Source: Ariolimax columbianus
Taxonomy: Eukaryota; Mollusca; Gastropoda; Stylommatophora; Arionidae
Length of the DNA: 64,000 nucleotides
NCBI GenBank assembly: GCA_036924085.1
Contig: JAVGWX010000018.1
Span: 23,045,964 to 23,109,963 of the forward strand
Direction of reading: 5' to 3'
Part shown: positions 1-9,764 of the stretch, in pieces
How the letters are laid out: the number at the start of each line of letters is the position of its first letter
Numbering within the stretch: position 1 is the first letter of the stretch
The notes under the pieces: generated by a model
Seen by the model: the letters and a program-made list of their open reading frames with translations, nothing else
Database searches by the model: none
Told to the model about the DNA's origin: nothing
Position numbers and translations under genes: made by a program

Positions 1-175
1 TATTTGAGTGACCAGGTATCCATTGCATAACTATTCTGACTTCATGGGATGTGAGAAGTTGGTTGACATTTGAGGATATTTGGTTACAAGTTATTTAATA
101 AACGTAAGATTGGATCTACCATTTTATGTGATTGATTGGCATTTAGAGATATTTGGGTGCAAGTTATTTAACAAA
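1..175. repeat. Dispersed repeat, copy 1 of 2
   Basis: The first 90 bases closely match 61578-61670 in the same orientation (both carry TATTTGAGTGAC, then ATAACTATT.TGACT.CATG, then AAGTTGGTTG.CAT). Within this copy the segment holding GATATTTGG.T.CAAGTTATTTAA occurs twice about 80 bases apart, so there is also a short internal duplication. The element class is unknown. It is cut by the window edge. Confidence 0.5.
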
Positions 176-741
176 CTTTAGATTGAAGCTGCCAATTTGT
201 GATAAAATGACTGTTGGACGTCTGCTGTAAACAATGCCGATGCATGAGAAGCATCTATGTCACATATGGTCGTCAAGAGTTGCGAGGGTCGTCCAGAAAG
301 TATCCTGACTGATGTAATTTCCAGACAACTGGGATCGATGAATGTAAATTACTGAGAAGACAAACAGATATTTGTTAGTGATGTCAGGCGGTTTGAATTA
401 TAATATTTTCAGTTACTTCCAATGTTACAAAACTGGCAAAGTATAGCTTCAGATATTCCATTTCAACTTGTTATAAACTCCAAAGCCATTTGCGCACCTC
501 AATATCTCGAATGAGAGAAACAAGAAAATGGCAATTGGCACCCGGTGTTTGGACATCAGGTACAGTGCACAAGACTCAAATCTAGAAGAATGTTATCACG
601 GTTAACACAGACACTACGTACTAGTCCCAGAAAACGCAGCTTCGAAAAACGAAATGAGGATGACGCAGGTCGACCGTACCGAGCAGCGCCTCAGCACAAT
701 TTGTCCTTCGCAACATGGATGTCACTAAATAGATTCTTGTT
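176..741. other. No recognisable feature
   Basis: I see no domain, tRNA-like motif or tandem repeat here. A short open frame at 545-799 has no recognisable protein similarity and runs into the TTG repeat. Confidence 0.4.
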
Positions 742-1790
742 TTGTTTGATATTTTTGATGCTGCTGTGGTTATTGTTGGTGTTGTTGTTGTTATTGTAGT
801 TGATATTGTTGATGTTGTTATTGTTGTTGTTGTTGTTATTTTTGTTGTTATTGTTGATGTTGTTGTTATTGTTGATGTTGTTGATTTTGCTGTTATTGTT
901 GTTGCTATTGTTGATGTTGTTGTTATTGTTTTAACTGTTGGTGTTGTTTTTATTGTAGTTGTTATTGTTGATGTTGTTGATGTTGCTGTTATTGTTGTTG
1001 CTATTGTTGATGTTGCTGTTATTGTTGTTGCTATTGTTGATGTTGTTGTTATTGTTGTTGCTATTGTTGATGTTGTTGTTATTGTTGTTGCTATTGTTGA
1101 TGTTGTTGTTATTGTTGTTGCTATTGTTGATGTTGCTGTTATTGTTTTAACTGTTGGTGTTGTTTTTATTGTAGTTGCTATTTTTGATGTTGTTGATGTT
1201 GCTGTTATTGTTGTTGCTATTGTTGATGTTGTTGTTATTGTTGTTGATATTGTTATGTTGCTGTTATTGTTGTTGCTATTGTTGATGTTGTTGATGTAAT
1301 TGTTATTGTTGTTGCTATTGTTGATGTTGTTGTTATTGTGTTTGCTATTGTTGATGTTGTTGTTATTGTTGTTGATATTGTTATGTTGATGTTATTGTTG
1401 TTGCTATTGTTGATGTTGTTGATGTAATTGTTATTGTTGTTGCTATTGTTGATGTTGTTGTTATTGTGTTTGCTATTGTTGATGTTGCTGTTATTGTTGT
1501 TGTTATCGTTGATGTTGCTGTTTTTGTTTTAACTGTTGGTGTTGTTGTTATTGTAGTTGCTATTGTTGATGTTGTTGTAGTTGCTATTGTTGATGTTGTT
1601 GATGTTGCTCCTATTGTTTTAACTGTTGGTGTTGTTGTTATTGTAGTTGCTATTGTTGATGTTGTTGTAGTTGCTATTGTTGATGTTGTTGTAGTTGCTA
1701 TTGTTGATGTTGTTGTTATTGTAGTTGCTATTGTTGATGTTGCTACTATTGTTCTTACTGCTGTTGTTGTTCGAAGTTGTTTGTACTGAG
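742..1790. repeat. TTG/ATT-rich minisatellite, about 1 kb
   Basis: This is a compound tandem array built from TTG, ATT, GAT and GCT triplets. A clear unit of about 30 bases (ATTGTTGATGTTGTTGTTATTGTTGTTGCT, written here only as a pattern of ten triplets) recurs many times around 1000-1140. A longer block containing GTTTTAACTGTTGGTGTTG recurs near 930, 1140, 1530 and 1620, which indicates higher-order structure. The triplet period keeps long frames open that would read as runs of V, D, I and A. I regard these as non-coding. The array abuts a family A' retroposon at 1791, whose own end is TTG-rich. Confidence 0.9.
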
Positions 1791-2080
1791 TTAACTCTTG
1801 CCGACGTTTCTTTAGTAGTAGGTTTCAGTGTCTCTTCTTCCATCCCAAAGCGTACTTGAGGAGGTGGCCCGTGGTTCTTCTAGGCTGTAGTGCAATACTA
1901 ATCCCCACAGCAAGTTCACACCTAAGGGATTACACTGTGGATCCCAACCTCGTTGGCCAGGCTGCCATGAATGTGTTTTCAGGAGCACGAACCAGAATGA
2001 GATGTAGGGCTCTTGTTCAGTATGTGTCACCTGACTCTGATTACCCTTGGCTTCCAACGCTGGCGTTGGAGGATACGTAA
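1791..2080 (-). mobile_element. Divergent family A' retroposon copy
   Basis: This segment matches 31225-31495. Both begin at a GTTGTTCGAAG junction with a TTG array and continue through GTAGTGCAA, GTGGATCCCAACCTCGTT or its equivalent, a TGCCATGAA-type block and CTGACTCTGATTACCCTTGG. It also resembles family A copies elsewhere (for example 15060-15385). Read from the other strand the element ends in CAA triplets, which suits a retroposon tail. Confidence 0.5.
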
Positions 2081-2221
2081 GACTACACTAATCAATGATA
2101 GCACGCGAATTATTGAGCCACAGGTAAATCTATAGCTGAGCAAATGATTGGACAGACACTGCGACATTGGACTCTGAAAGCGAGAGATGAATGTGTGGGG
2201 GGATTGGAGGTAACGATCAGA

Positions 2222-2508
2222 GACCATTTCATTGGAAAGTGAGGGTGGGTGAGGAGGGAGGGCGAGGGATACATGCGTGAGTGGGAGACAAAGAGTGAGA
2301 GAGCCAGAGAGACAGAGAGAGAGAAAGAAAAATGACGATATGAGGCCAGATAATTGGAAAGTGAGGGTGGGGGAGGGGGAATGAGGGATACATGAGTGAG
2401 TGGGAGCCAAAGAGAGAGAGAAAGAGAGAGAGATAAAGATATGAGACAAGATAATTGGAAAGTGAGGGTGGGGAAGGGTAGGAGAATGAGGGATACATAG
2501 TGGGAGAC

Positions 2509-2549
<41 letters not shown>

Positions 2550-2665
2550 GATATGAGACCAGATAATTGGAAAGCGATGGTGGGCGAGGGGATAATGAGG
2601 GATACATGAGTGTGGGAGACAGAGAGAGAGAGAGAGAGAGAGGGAGTAGGAGAGGGTGGTTGAAA
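2222..2665. repeat. GA-rich tandem repeat, units of about 105-120 bases
   Basis: Four related units start near 2229, 2349, 2450 and 2562. Each carries ATTGGAAAG.GA.GGTGGG, then GAGGGATACAT, then GTGGGAGACA, and then a GAGA microsatellite of variable length. The open frames here, serine/leucine-rich on the minus strand, are products of the CT/GA composition. Confidence 0.85.
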
Positions 2666-2764
2666 TATAAGAACAACAAGAAAATGAGGTTAGTGTAAAA
2701 AGGTTAATAGGATTATCGATTACTTGGTAGAGTAATTGTGTATTAGAAACATATAGTTTGTTAG

Positions 2765-2890
2765 TTGACCGTCGCCAGAGGTGAAGGAGACACCATTAGG
2801 TAGATCTGTCTTGTTGATGTACCTTGGATTGTATTTGGGTTATAGTGAGAAAGAGTCTGCACGGGTCATTAACCTCGCTCTTGAATACAG
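2765..2890 (-). mobile_element. Family I SINE fragment
   Basis: Matches the inner part of family I elements at 3885-4325 and 29060-29425. Shared blocks are GATGTA.CCT, GTATTTGG.TTATAGTGAG.AAGA and TGGTCAT.AACCTC or close variants. Only the body is present. Orientation is assigned from complete copies, where the tRNA-like head lies to the right. Confidence 0.45.
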
Positions 2891-2919
2891 AGAAGGTGAG
2901 TAGAGGGATGTTAGTAGCG

Positions 2920-3392
2920 TGTTGAGGTGGCGTTGTGGTGGAAAGGAAGGTGATAAGATGTGCCGGAGAGGGAGAGAGTAGGAGGGAGGGTGAGGGTGAG
3001 AGATGTGTTGGGGTGGTGAAAATAGGTGGTGAGATTAAGAAAAGGCTGTTAACGTTGAAAGGAGGGTGAATGATAAGAGGTGATGTGGTGAGGTGGAAAT
3101 GGAAGGTGACGAGATTAGATGGAGTGTGTGAGAGTAGGAGGGAGGGGTGACGAGATTAGATGGAGAGTGTGAGAGTAGGAGAGAGGGGTGACGAGATTAG
3201 ATTTAGAGTGTGAGAGTAGGGGGGAGGGGTGACGAGATTAGATTTAGAGTGTGAGAGTAGGAGGGAGGGGTGACGAGATTAGATTTAGAGTGTGAGAGTA
3301 GGAGGGAGGGGTGACGAGATTAGATGCAGAGTGTGAGAGTAGGAGGGAGGGGTGACGAGATTAGATGGAGAGTGTGAGAGTAGGAGGGAGGG
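2920..3392. repeat. Purine-rich minisatellite, 41-base unit
   Basis: From about 3107 a 41-base unit repeats about seven times with small changes: TGACGAGATTAGAT, then G or T variants, then AGAGTGTGAGAGTAGGAGG and a short G run. The stretch 2920-3106 is an older, diverged version. Related purine-rich sequence recurs at 3741-3880, 4326-4500 and 5815-6030, separated by inserted retroposons. Confidence 0.85.
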
Positions 3393-3740
3393 TTGTTGTT
3401 GTTGTTGAATGCCCACAATGAGTAGGTTACTCTTTTGTGCGGCCTAAAAAGGACGTTAAGTGGCGGGTTGTCGTAGCTTTCCTCTCATTCCGAGCGTGCT
3501 GATAAGGTGGACCGGGGTCCTACATGCGGTTGTGCAATGCTTGGCTTCATCTGCGTGTCGTTAACTACTAAGGGGATCACGTCGAACCTCACCTTGTTAA
3601 CCAGACTTGTCATCGACAACAGCCCGTTTCTAGGACGACCAACGAGGAGGTCAGGTGAAGGTCTTGGCCAATATAATTCTTCTGACCCTGACTAACTTTG
3701 TCTGATAAGTATGTTTTGCCTGACCAGACGTTAGTCTCAT
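3393..3740 (-). mobile_element. Family A retroposon, near complete
   Basis: Starts with TTG triplets, then AATGCCCACAATGAGTAGG, TTACTCTTTTGTG, GACGTTAAGTGGCGGGTTG, CGAGCGTGCTGAT.AGG, and ends near CTGACCAGACGTTAGTC. Close relatives lie at 15060-15385, 35765-36125 and 36380-36705 (same orientation) and 24645-25135 and 43240-43605 (opposite). On the minus strand the element ends in CAA triplets, so I assign it to that strand as a retroposon. No open frame or tRNA-like head is evident. Confidence 0.65.
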
Positions 3741-3880
3741 CATCACAGGAGGGAGAGTGGGGGGGGGGGAGAGGTGATGTTGTGTGGGTGGGGGGGGGGA
3801 GGAAGGTGACGAAATGAGATGTAGAGTGAGAGAGTAGGAGGAAGTGAAAGACGAGAGAGGCGATGTGGTGGTGGACATGC
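3741..3880. repeat. Purine-rich satellite remnant with poly-G runs
   Basis: Continues the G/A-rich composition of 2920-3392, with words such as GGTGACGAAATGAGATG and GAGTGAGAGAGTAGGAGG. Two homopolymeric G runs of about ten bases occur near 3762 and 3791. Confidence 0.6.
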
Positions 3881-3884
3881 TAAT

Positions 3885-4325
3885 TGCCCATCGCAAACAA
3901 TGGCGACAACATCAGAAAGTGTGTGTCTTGATGATGTAACCTGTGCTGTATTTGGATTATAGTGAGGAAGAAGCTGCGTTGGTCATCAACCTCAATCCCT
4001 GTCCCCGGGCTACCTTCGGCCAGTGGCAAGACATAAGTCAAGACAACAGAAGGTAATTCAGGATTTTTAATTTTTTTTTTTTTTTGCGTTCGCCTTATTT
4101 CTCTATTCCCCAAGGCGGTGTGCGTTATACGGTGGTTTTTAGTTTGCGCCTGTCGGCCCAGTGCTTCCGACTTCAGTATGCATTTTATGTAAGAGCCTGC
4201 TTTCTTTAATTCAGGATGCAGGAGCTCTGGCCCCACCTCTTTGAGACCAGGAATGGCTTGAAACCTGCGGGGCTTGAACCCAGGTCGTTTCCATTCATCT
4301 CTTTGAGAGACGAGTGCCTTTACCT
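3885..4325 (-). mobile_element. Family I SINE, interrupted by a family B SINE
   Basis: The body (3885-4053) carries GATTGCCCATCGC-like sequence, GTATTTGGATTATAGTGAGG and TGGTCATCAACCTCAAT. The element resumes at 4218 and ends in a tRNA-like head on the minus strand with B-box-like GGGTTCAAGCCCC. The copy at 29060-29425 is uninterrupted and shows the same order, so the 142-base block at 4065-4206 is a later insertion. Confidence 0.6.
4065..4206 (-). mobile_element. 5'-truncated family B SINE with target-site duplication
   Basis: Shows the poly-T/poly-A tail, GCGTTCGCCTTATTTCTC, the CAAGGCGGTGTGCGTT block and the central GCGCCTGTCGGCCCAGTGC block, but no tRNA head. It is flanked by an exact 11-base duplication TAATTCAGGAT at 4054-4064 and 4207-4217. 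The host is a family I SINE. Confidence 0.85.
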
Positions 4326-4500
4326 ATCGACATATGGTGATGAGATGAGAACGTGGGAGGGAGTGAAATAGAGAGTGACGTGGTGGGGTAAAAATAGAAG
4401 GATGTTATATGAGATGGAGAGTGAGAGAGTAGGATGGAGGGTGAGGAGGATAGGTAATCTAGTGGTGGAAATACAAGGCGACGATGTGAGATCGGAGAGT
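4326..4500. repeat. Purine-rich satellite remnant
   Basis: G/A-rich sequence with GTGATGAGATGAGA, GAGAGTGAGAGAGTAGGATGG and GTGGTGGAAATA, resembling 2920-3392 and 5815-6030. Confidence 0.55.
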
Positions 4501-4689
4501 GGACAAATAAACACGCGTACAGGCTGTATCTTTCTGCTTTACTATTGTGCACGTTTGAAATAAGTGAGCAAACGTTAAAGCATGTTTGATAGGATTACCC
4601 TCTGTATAGCATGTTGAGGAAGACAGATCGACCAAGTGACTCAACATTCAATTCTAAATTGTACTTCTTCTTCTTTGTTAGTTTTAGTT

Positions 4690-4936
4690 TGTTTTTTTGT
4701 TTTTTTTGCGTTCGCCTTGTTTCTCTAATCCCGAAGGCGGTGTGCGTTCCACTGTGGGTTTTTTTTGCGCCTGTCGGCCCAGTGCATCCGACTTCAGCAT
4801 TCATTTTATGTAAGAGCCTGCTTTCTCCTGCATTTTCTAAGGGTTTGATTCCCTGGGGTAACGGCTGGTGATGTGATGGGGATCGAACCCAGCACCTTCT
4901 GGTTGTGAGCCGTGTCACTTAACCACTAGTTAGAGC
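4690..4936 (-). mobile_element. Family B tRNA-derived SINE
   Basis: Read on the minus strand, a tRNA-like head (B box GGGTTCGATCCCC) is followed by the AAGCAGG.TCTTACATAAAATG block, the shared central block (TGAAGTCGGATGCACTGGGC) and AAGGCGAACGCAAAAA. The flanks contain TCTTTGTTAGTT and TCTTTGTTGGTT, a possible but imperfect duplication. Confidence 0.8.
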
Positions 4937-4957
4937 TGATAAATCATACATCTTTGT

Positions 4958-5730
4958 TGGTTCTCAAACTCCCGCTACCAAGCCCTGAAAAGGACTTTGT
5001 AAGTAGCAGGATGTTGTCCAGAGAATGAAATGCGTTGCGTCGTAGTTTACAGCTTGACTACGATATTTGCACCTTTCGGCCCGAAAACATCCGACTTCAG
5101 CAAGCATTTTTGGGTATCGAGTTAGCTTTCCCTCTTCGATCCCTTCTCCGTGCTGTTGTTATTGTTACGGGTCCAGCAGTATTTGAGCTCTCGTCCTTCG
5201 GCCCAATGCCAAAGAAAGGTATCTACTCATGATTATCAGTTGTTGGTCTAGTGCCATACAAAGTGTTCCATTTACATGACCTCGGAGGAAGACGCATTTT
5301 ACTAAAATCATAAAGCGCTATGCACTCAAAAAGATGATGATCAACAGTTTCAAACAGGCGTGTACACAGCTGTCACTCAAGACTATGTTGTGATTGAATT
5401 CTGTTCAGGTACTTGTTAAGTGGGATGTTTTGGAATAACAGCCATAAAATCTGATCCTTTCTTGTTAGTTTATTTATACTGTCATTTCGATTGGGGCTTG
5501 CCATATGTCTGTAGACATCTGTTTAGCCGCGTTTCTTTGTTTGCTATGAGCTGTTTGTAAAGTTGTTGATGTGTGTGGCTGTTCTTGTATTGATCCCTCC
5601 TCTCTAGACAGTCTGCGATGTTGCAGTCTGTTATCTAGAATCCCCACGTTAAAGGGGAGAAGGGTTTTCGCAGCTCTGGGTTGATGGCCATGACGCGGCA
5701 GATCATGCATAGATCAACACCGTGGTCCCT
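4958..5730 (-). mobile_element. Family C retroposon, interrupted
   Basis: The left part (4958-5149) matches 14050-14280 and the right part (5594-5730) matches 14285-14420, with CTGTTATCTAGAATC and CAGCTCTGGGTTGATGGCC corresponding to CTGTTATCCAGGATC and CAGCTCTGGTTCGCTGGCC. Family C shares the CATCCGACTTCAGCA block with family B. On the minus strand full copies end in GAA triplets. Confidence 0.6.
5150..5593. mobile_element. Family M insertion inside family C
   Basis: Foreign to family C and flanked by a probable duplication, GATCCCTTCTC at 5137-5147 and GATCCCTCCTC near 5594-5604. Part of it (GGCCCAATGC, GTTGAATTCTGTTC, TTACTGTTAAGT-like words) matches 60474-60665. The class is unknown. Confidence 0.45.
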
Positions 5731-5814
5731 CTTTGTTCACCGTAGTTAACGATCGCTTCGGACAGCGTTCGAATTCATCACCGGAACTAGTTTGACAGTC
5801 TAAATATCAGAGAT

Positions 5815-6030
5815 ATGATTGCAAGATGAAGAAGAAGACAGAAGAAGCAAAAAAGAAGAAGGCAGAATAGAGTATATAGGTGACGTCGTAATGGAGAAAG
5901 AATGTGCCAGAGTGAGATAGGGGAGTTAAAAAAGAGCAGGAAAGTGACGGAAAGAGGTGATGTCGTGGTGGATATAGGAGGTGCTGAAATGAGGAAGATG
6001 CTGATTGAGATGCGATGTGGTTGTAGATAT
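5815..6030. repeat. Purine-rich satellite remnant
   Basis: G/A-rich sequence with GTGACGTCGTAATGGAG, AGAGGTGATGTCGTGGTGG and GAGATGCGATGTGG. It resembles 2920-3392, 3741-3880 and 4326-4500 and appears to be the far end of one former block. Confidence 0.5.
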
Positions 6031-7039
6031 AGTAGATTACGTACATCACACATATATACACATACATTCACACACAAGCTACTCACGCCTGTAGAGCTGA
6101 TCAAACGGCTATCTTTCTTTCTTTCAGTGCCAGAAAACTGATTTATTGGCTTGATGAGTTGTCATACAAACACATACACCTTTTTTTCGTTAAAGGTTTG
6201 TCTCTCTGAATTCTACTGGCGGAGGCACGCCACTGTCCATTCTGGACCGTAGTATTTTGGGCGATATCAGGACGTATTAACCAGTGCTTGGATGCATGTG
6301 TGTGTTTGTATGTACCTATGCTAGTTAGGGCGATCGTAGGTGTCAACCCAACCGAAGTGGAATGGAAGGGCCTCACCCTGAGGGCGCGTGTTAGAGTTGT
6401 ATAAAAGTGTGTTTGATTATAAACAGGGAGGTAAGTGGCACATACAACTTTCTCACAACTGTTTTTTAATATACAAGGGCAAGTCAGAAAGTAAGTCCAA
6501 AACATATATGGGATGGCTGAATATGTATTTGGTAGTTTCAAAAAGTACTTTTAGGTGGCAGGAACAGTGTTTTAGTGCAACTTGTTTGATTTTTGAGTTC
6601 TATTTTATATCTCTCTTTCCATTCTTCCATCGAAAGTGAAAACACTTCCTAGGTACGGAAATTCTCATACCTGCTATAGGGGTTTGCCGCAAGTGTGGAA
6701 ACTCATGTGTCTGTTGACGTATGGTTGCTATAGATTATGTCTTCAGAAACCTAATATATTCCGGAGTGAATGAGATACATATATTTAATTGTTATCGTGA
6801 CTGTATGGGTCTTCCCTAGTGTTTGTTCAAAGTGTTGTCTATTAATTGCGACATTACTAATATTGACACTCTTCGTTGTCCTAATGACAAACTGTCCAAT
6901 TTTTCTCTCATTGTTGCCAACTATACAATTTTCTAACAATGTTACCCTTTGTTACAGTTCACTCCAACCATACAATTCAGGTGCTGCTCCAACCATCCAA
7001 TTCAGGTGCTGTCTCTACAACAAAAGTTGACAGCAATGG
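6031..7039. other. No gene seen; possible mariner end at 6455-6560
   Basis: Between 6455 and 6560 the sequence ACAAGGGCAAGTCAGAAAGT and the following GGGATGGCTGAATATGTA.TTGGTAGT resembles 17225-17345, where a mariner transposase remnant follows. The rest shows nothing recognisable. Confidence 0.3.
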
Positions 7040-8870
7040 ACCTCCAATGTCCTCTGCATCTTGTCTTGACCGTACACTCTGCTAAACTAACATTAGTCCA
7101 TCTTACAATGTTGTCCTCTCACTGACAGCGCTGCACATTTCCGTCCACCTACAACCTTCCCCTCCAGTATTGTTTTCAAGAAGGTATCTTGTCTTTTATA
7201 TAGTAAAAAAATGTGACCTTTGTATTTTAACGTCTGTCAAAAGTTCCCTAGCCATGTCTACTCTAGTCAGGACATCGCTATTTGTTTGTTTTTCTTTGCG
7301 ATATTTTCAATGAGTTTATGTAGAGTATCATCTCTCTTTGATGATTATATGCCGTTTTAACCTCAAGACAGATATTGGAAGCATTTATCGGGAATGCGAA
7401 CAACACGTCTAGGCCATCTGATTTGGCTGCCTACATTAATGTAGAGATGTCCGAGAGTCTTGTCCAGTTGAGAACTTCATAGTTTAGTGCCTCAGCTTGT
7501 CACCATGTGGAGAAAACTGCCGTAAAAATGTTTGACTTTTATCACATGTCTTCTATAGACTGTCCATGGTTCGCAGGCATATGGTAAGGTGGTTAGAACA
7601 ACGTCACGATAGTTTGAGATCTTGGTGACTCCGTGTTGGTGTCACACATTTCTTAGTAGTCTGCCAATAGCAGCATTTGTCATAATATTCATGCTGTGAA
7701 CAACAGAACCTATTCGATTCCCTGTTAGGGTGCTGCCCTGGCAAGCATAGTTATAAACTTTTAGACACTTTGACATGTGTGTTTAGTTCGTGAGAAAGTT
7801 TACAGTGAGCAGATTGCAACATTAATTAGTCAGGGTTGACAGCCAAAACAAAAATTTGTGCGTGCAGCAGCAACTCATCGGCGATACGGTGTAAATGTGT
7901 TTTTTTGACAAGTGCTAGTGACAGGTCATCACGGAGACGATCTAAGGTCGTTGATTCTTTTACCTTGAGGAGGGGCCGTAGACACCCCTCGTCCAGTAGA
8001 TTGTAGGTTCGCCAGTGGAAGAGCCATCAGAAACCATTGCTGCAAATGCCATGCTAAAATGTAATGGAACTAGCACACCGTTCGGTTTAACTCTGTTTAT
8101 AACTAGAAAAGCTTCAGAGAGTTCTTCTTCATCCAGTGCACTAACTATCAGGTCATCTTGAAACTGGTGAACGACTGAAATGAATTTGTCTGGACAGCCG
8201 AATTTCGACATGATTTTCCAGAGCATGCCACTGTTGGCAGTGTTTTAGACCATGATCTGGCAAGTTAAAATGCTATTCTTGGCATATTTACAGAATTGTC
8301 TTAGTCTTAGTTGACCTGTATTTTGTACAGGGGCAGATGATCTTGTGCAGGTCCCAGCTCTGGTGTGAGCTGGATGTAACTGGTAGAGGGATTTCCTGCT
8401 TAGGGGGCTAGGCTCGAGCAGCTTAATACTCCGTTGTGTTGGGACAAGCGCTTACGGAGGGTGGTTAACCGATGTGCGAGTCTTAATACACTCAAACACT
8501 GGTGCAAAGTAGACTCATAGCCTGTTAAGCGCCATCTACGCTGCTCTAAACAAACCACCTAACTATGGCCGGTGCTATTCCATATCAAACAGTTAGTCGT
8601 CTCTTACGACATGCTCTCTGTGAGACAGTGGTGCTATTCTTGTCCTTCACAACTACCACGGCAGACAACTCGGACAGAATTGCAGGAGCAGCAAGTATCA
8701 GATTAGCCGCCCCGCGACCAGCTCAGGGGTCACACTGAAAACAACTAATAATAGGTCGTGTACTAGATGACTGGTAAAACATTTGAACAAAGCTAATGCC
8801 AGAATTTTACCAGCGACTGACAGAAGGGATATTATCATGTAGTTATCACAGGATGGGATTGTCTTTGCAA
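7040..8870 (-). pseudogene. Decayed non-LTR retrotransposon (RT and C-terminal region)
   Basis: Minus-strand reading gives reverse-transcriptase fragments in the expected order. At 8870-8700 there is an ISLLSVAGKILA block (RT motif 1 region). At 8226-7960 LWKIMSKFGCPDKF is followed by a palm-like VIN.VKPNGVLVP.HFSM block. At 7790-7250 there is a C-terminal section with TTLPYACEPWTVYRRH. Stops and frameshifts are frequent. A family E repeat (8296-8690) splits the RT. The LWKI, GVKQGCVLAP-like and WTVYRRHA motifs are typical of LINE ORF2 proteins common in mollusc genomes. I cannot assign the clade. Confidence 0.65.
8296..8690 (+). mobile_element. Family E repeat, copy 1
   Basis: Begins near CTTAGTTGACCTGTA and continues through GGTCCCAGCTCTGGTGTGAG, GGAGGGTGGTTAACCGATG, GTTAAGCGCCATCTACGC and AGTCGTCTCTTACGACATGC. 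It matches 20888-21190 in the same orientation and 8915-9285 inverted. It interrupts the LINE at 7040-8870. The ACTAAGAC-type end words suggest a retroposon tail, but the class is unproven. Confidence 0.6.
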
Positions 8871-8914
8871 CATGGGCATCGAGTGGTCTGCCTGGCTCTT
8901 TGTGTATGACAAAG

Positions 8915-9285
8915 ATAAGAACGGCATCACTGCCCCACAAAGAGCATGTCGTAAGAGGCGACTAACTGAGTGACATGGCATAACACCGGTCATGGTTAGG
9001 TGGTTTGTTAAGAGCAGCAAAGATAGCCCCTAACAGACTGAGCGTCTACTTTGCTCTAGTGTTCGAGTCTATTAAGATGGACTCGCACATCGGTTAAGTT
9101 AATCACCCTTTGTTGCACTTGTTCCAACGCAGCAAAGTAATAAGATGCTTGAGCCTAGCCCGCTAAGCAAGAAATCCTCCATCCAGACTTCATTCAGCTC
9201 ACACCACAGCTGGGACCTGCACAGGGCATTCGCCTCTGTAAAAGTGCAGGTTAACCAAGACTAAACTAACACTAAGATACGGGCT
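8915..9285 (-). mobile_element. Family E repeat, copy 2, inverted
   Basis: Reverse complement of the copy at 8296-8690: GCATGTCGTAAGAGGCGACT, CGCACATCGGTTAAGTTAATC and CTGGGACCTGCACAGGG match in reverse order. With copy 1 it forms an inverted pair about 225 bases apart that flanks an RT fragment. Confidence 0.6.
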
Positions 9286-9764
9286 CCTTGTCGGATCTTA
9301 GTAGAACCCGTTTGGAGCACTGTGGTCTTGGTCATACGCGAAGTAGCTAAGGAGATTATAGTCCTCAGGAAACTGACGCGGGAACCCATGCTTACTACAT
9401 AATCAGTATCTTCCTGCAATAGAAACTGGCAGCCAGTAGCAAAAGGCAGACGTTCACAAAACAAGTTCTGTATTTCTGTAAAACAGAATCAGGAGCATTA
9501 TTACAAAACAGTTGCCAACTAGGCAGAGCAAGGGATGGGACTCAACATCTTGCAACCAGCTTATCCTGTAATTAAAACCATGTGGGTCGTTTTCTTACCA
9601 CAATCCAACTGCATCTCCCAACACATAAATAAATCCGGTAGCCCACCATGCTGCTCAATTGAAAATATATCTAGCAGACGGACCGATGACTATACCATTG
9701 CCCTCAACAGTTTACAGATTCTCCACTGCAAGAGTCAATACGCTACCTCATCTGACAAACCCAT

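Noticed and set aside
742..1299. Long frame rich in V, D and I across the TTG array
   Set aside because: It is a translation of a triplet repeat, and overlapping frames are also open. No start context or domain.
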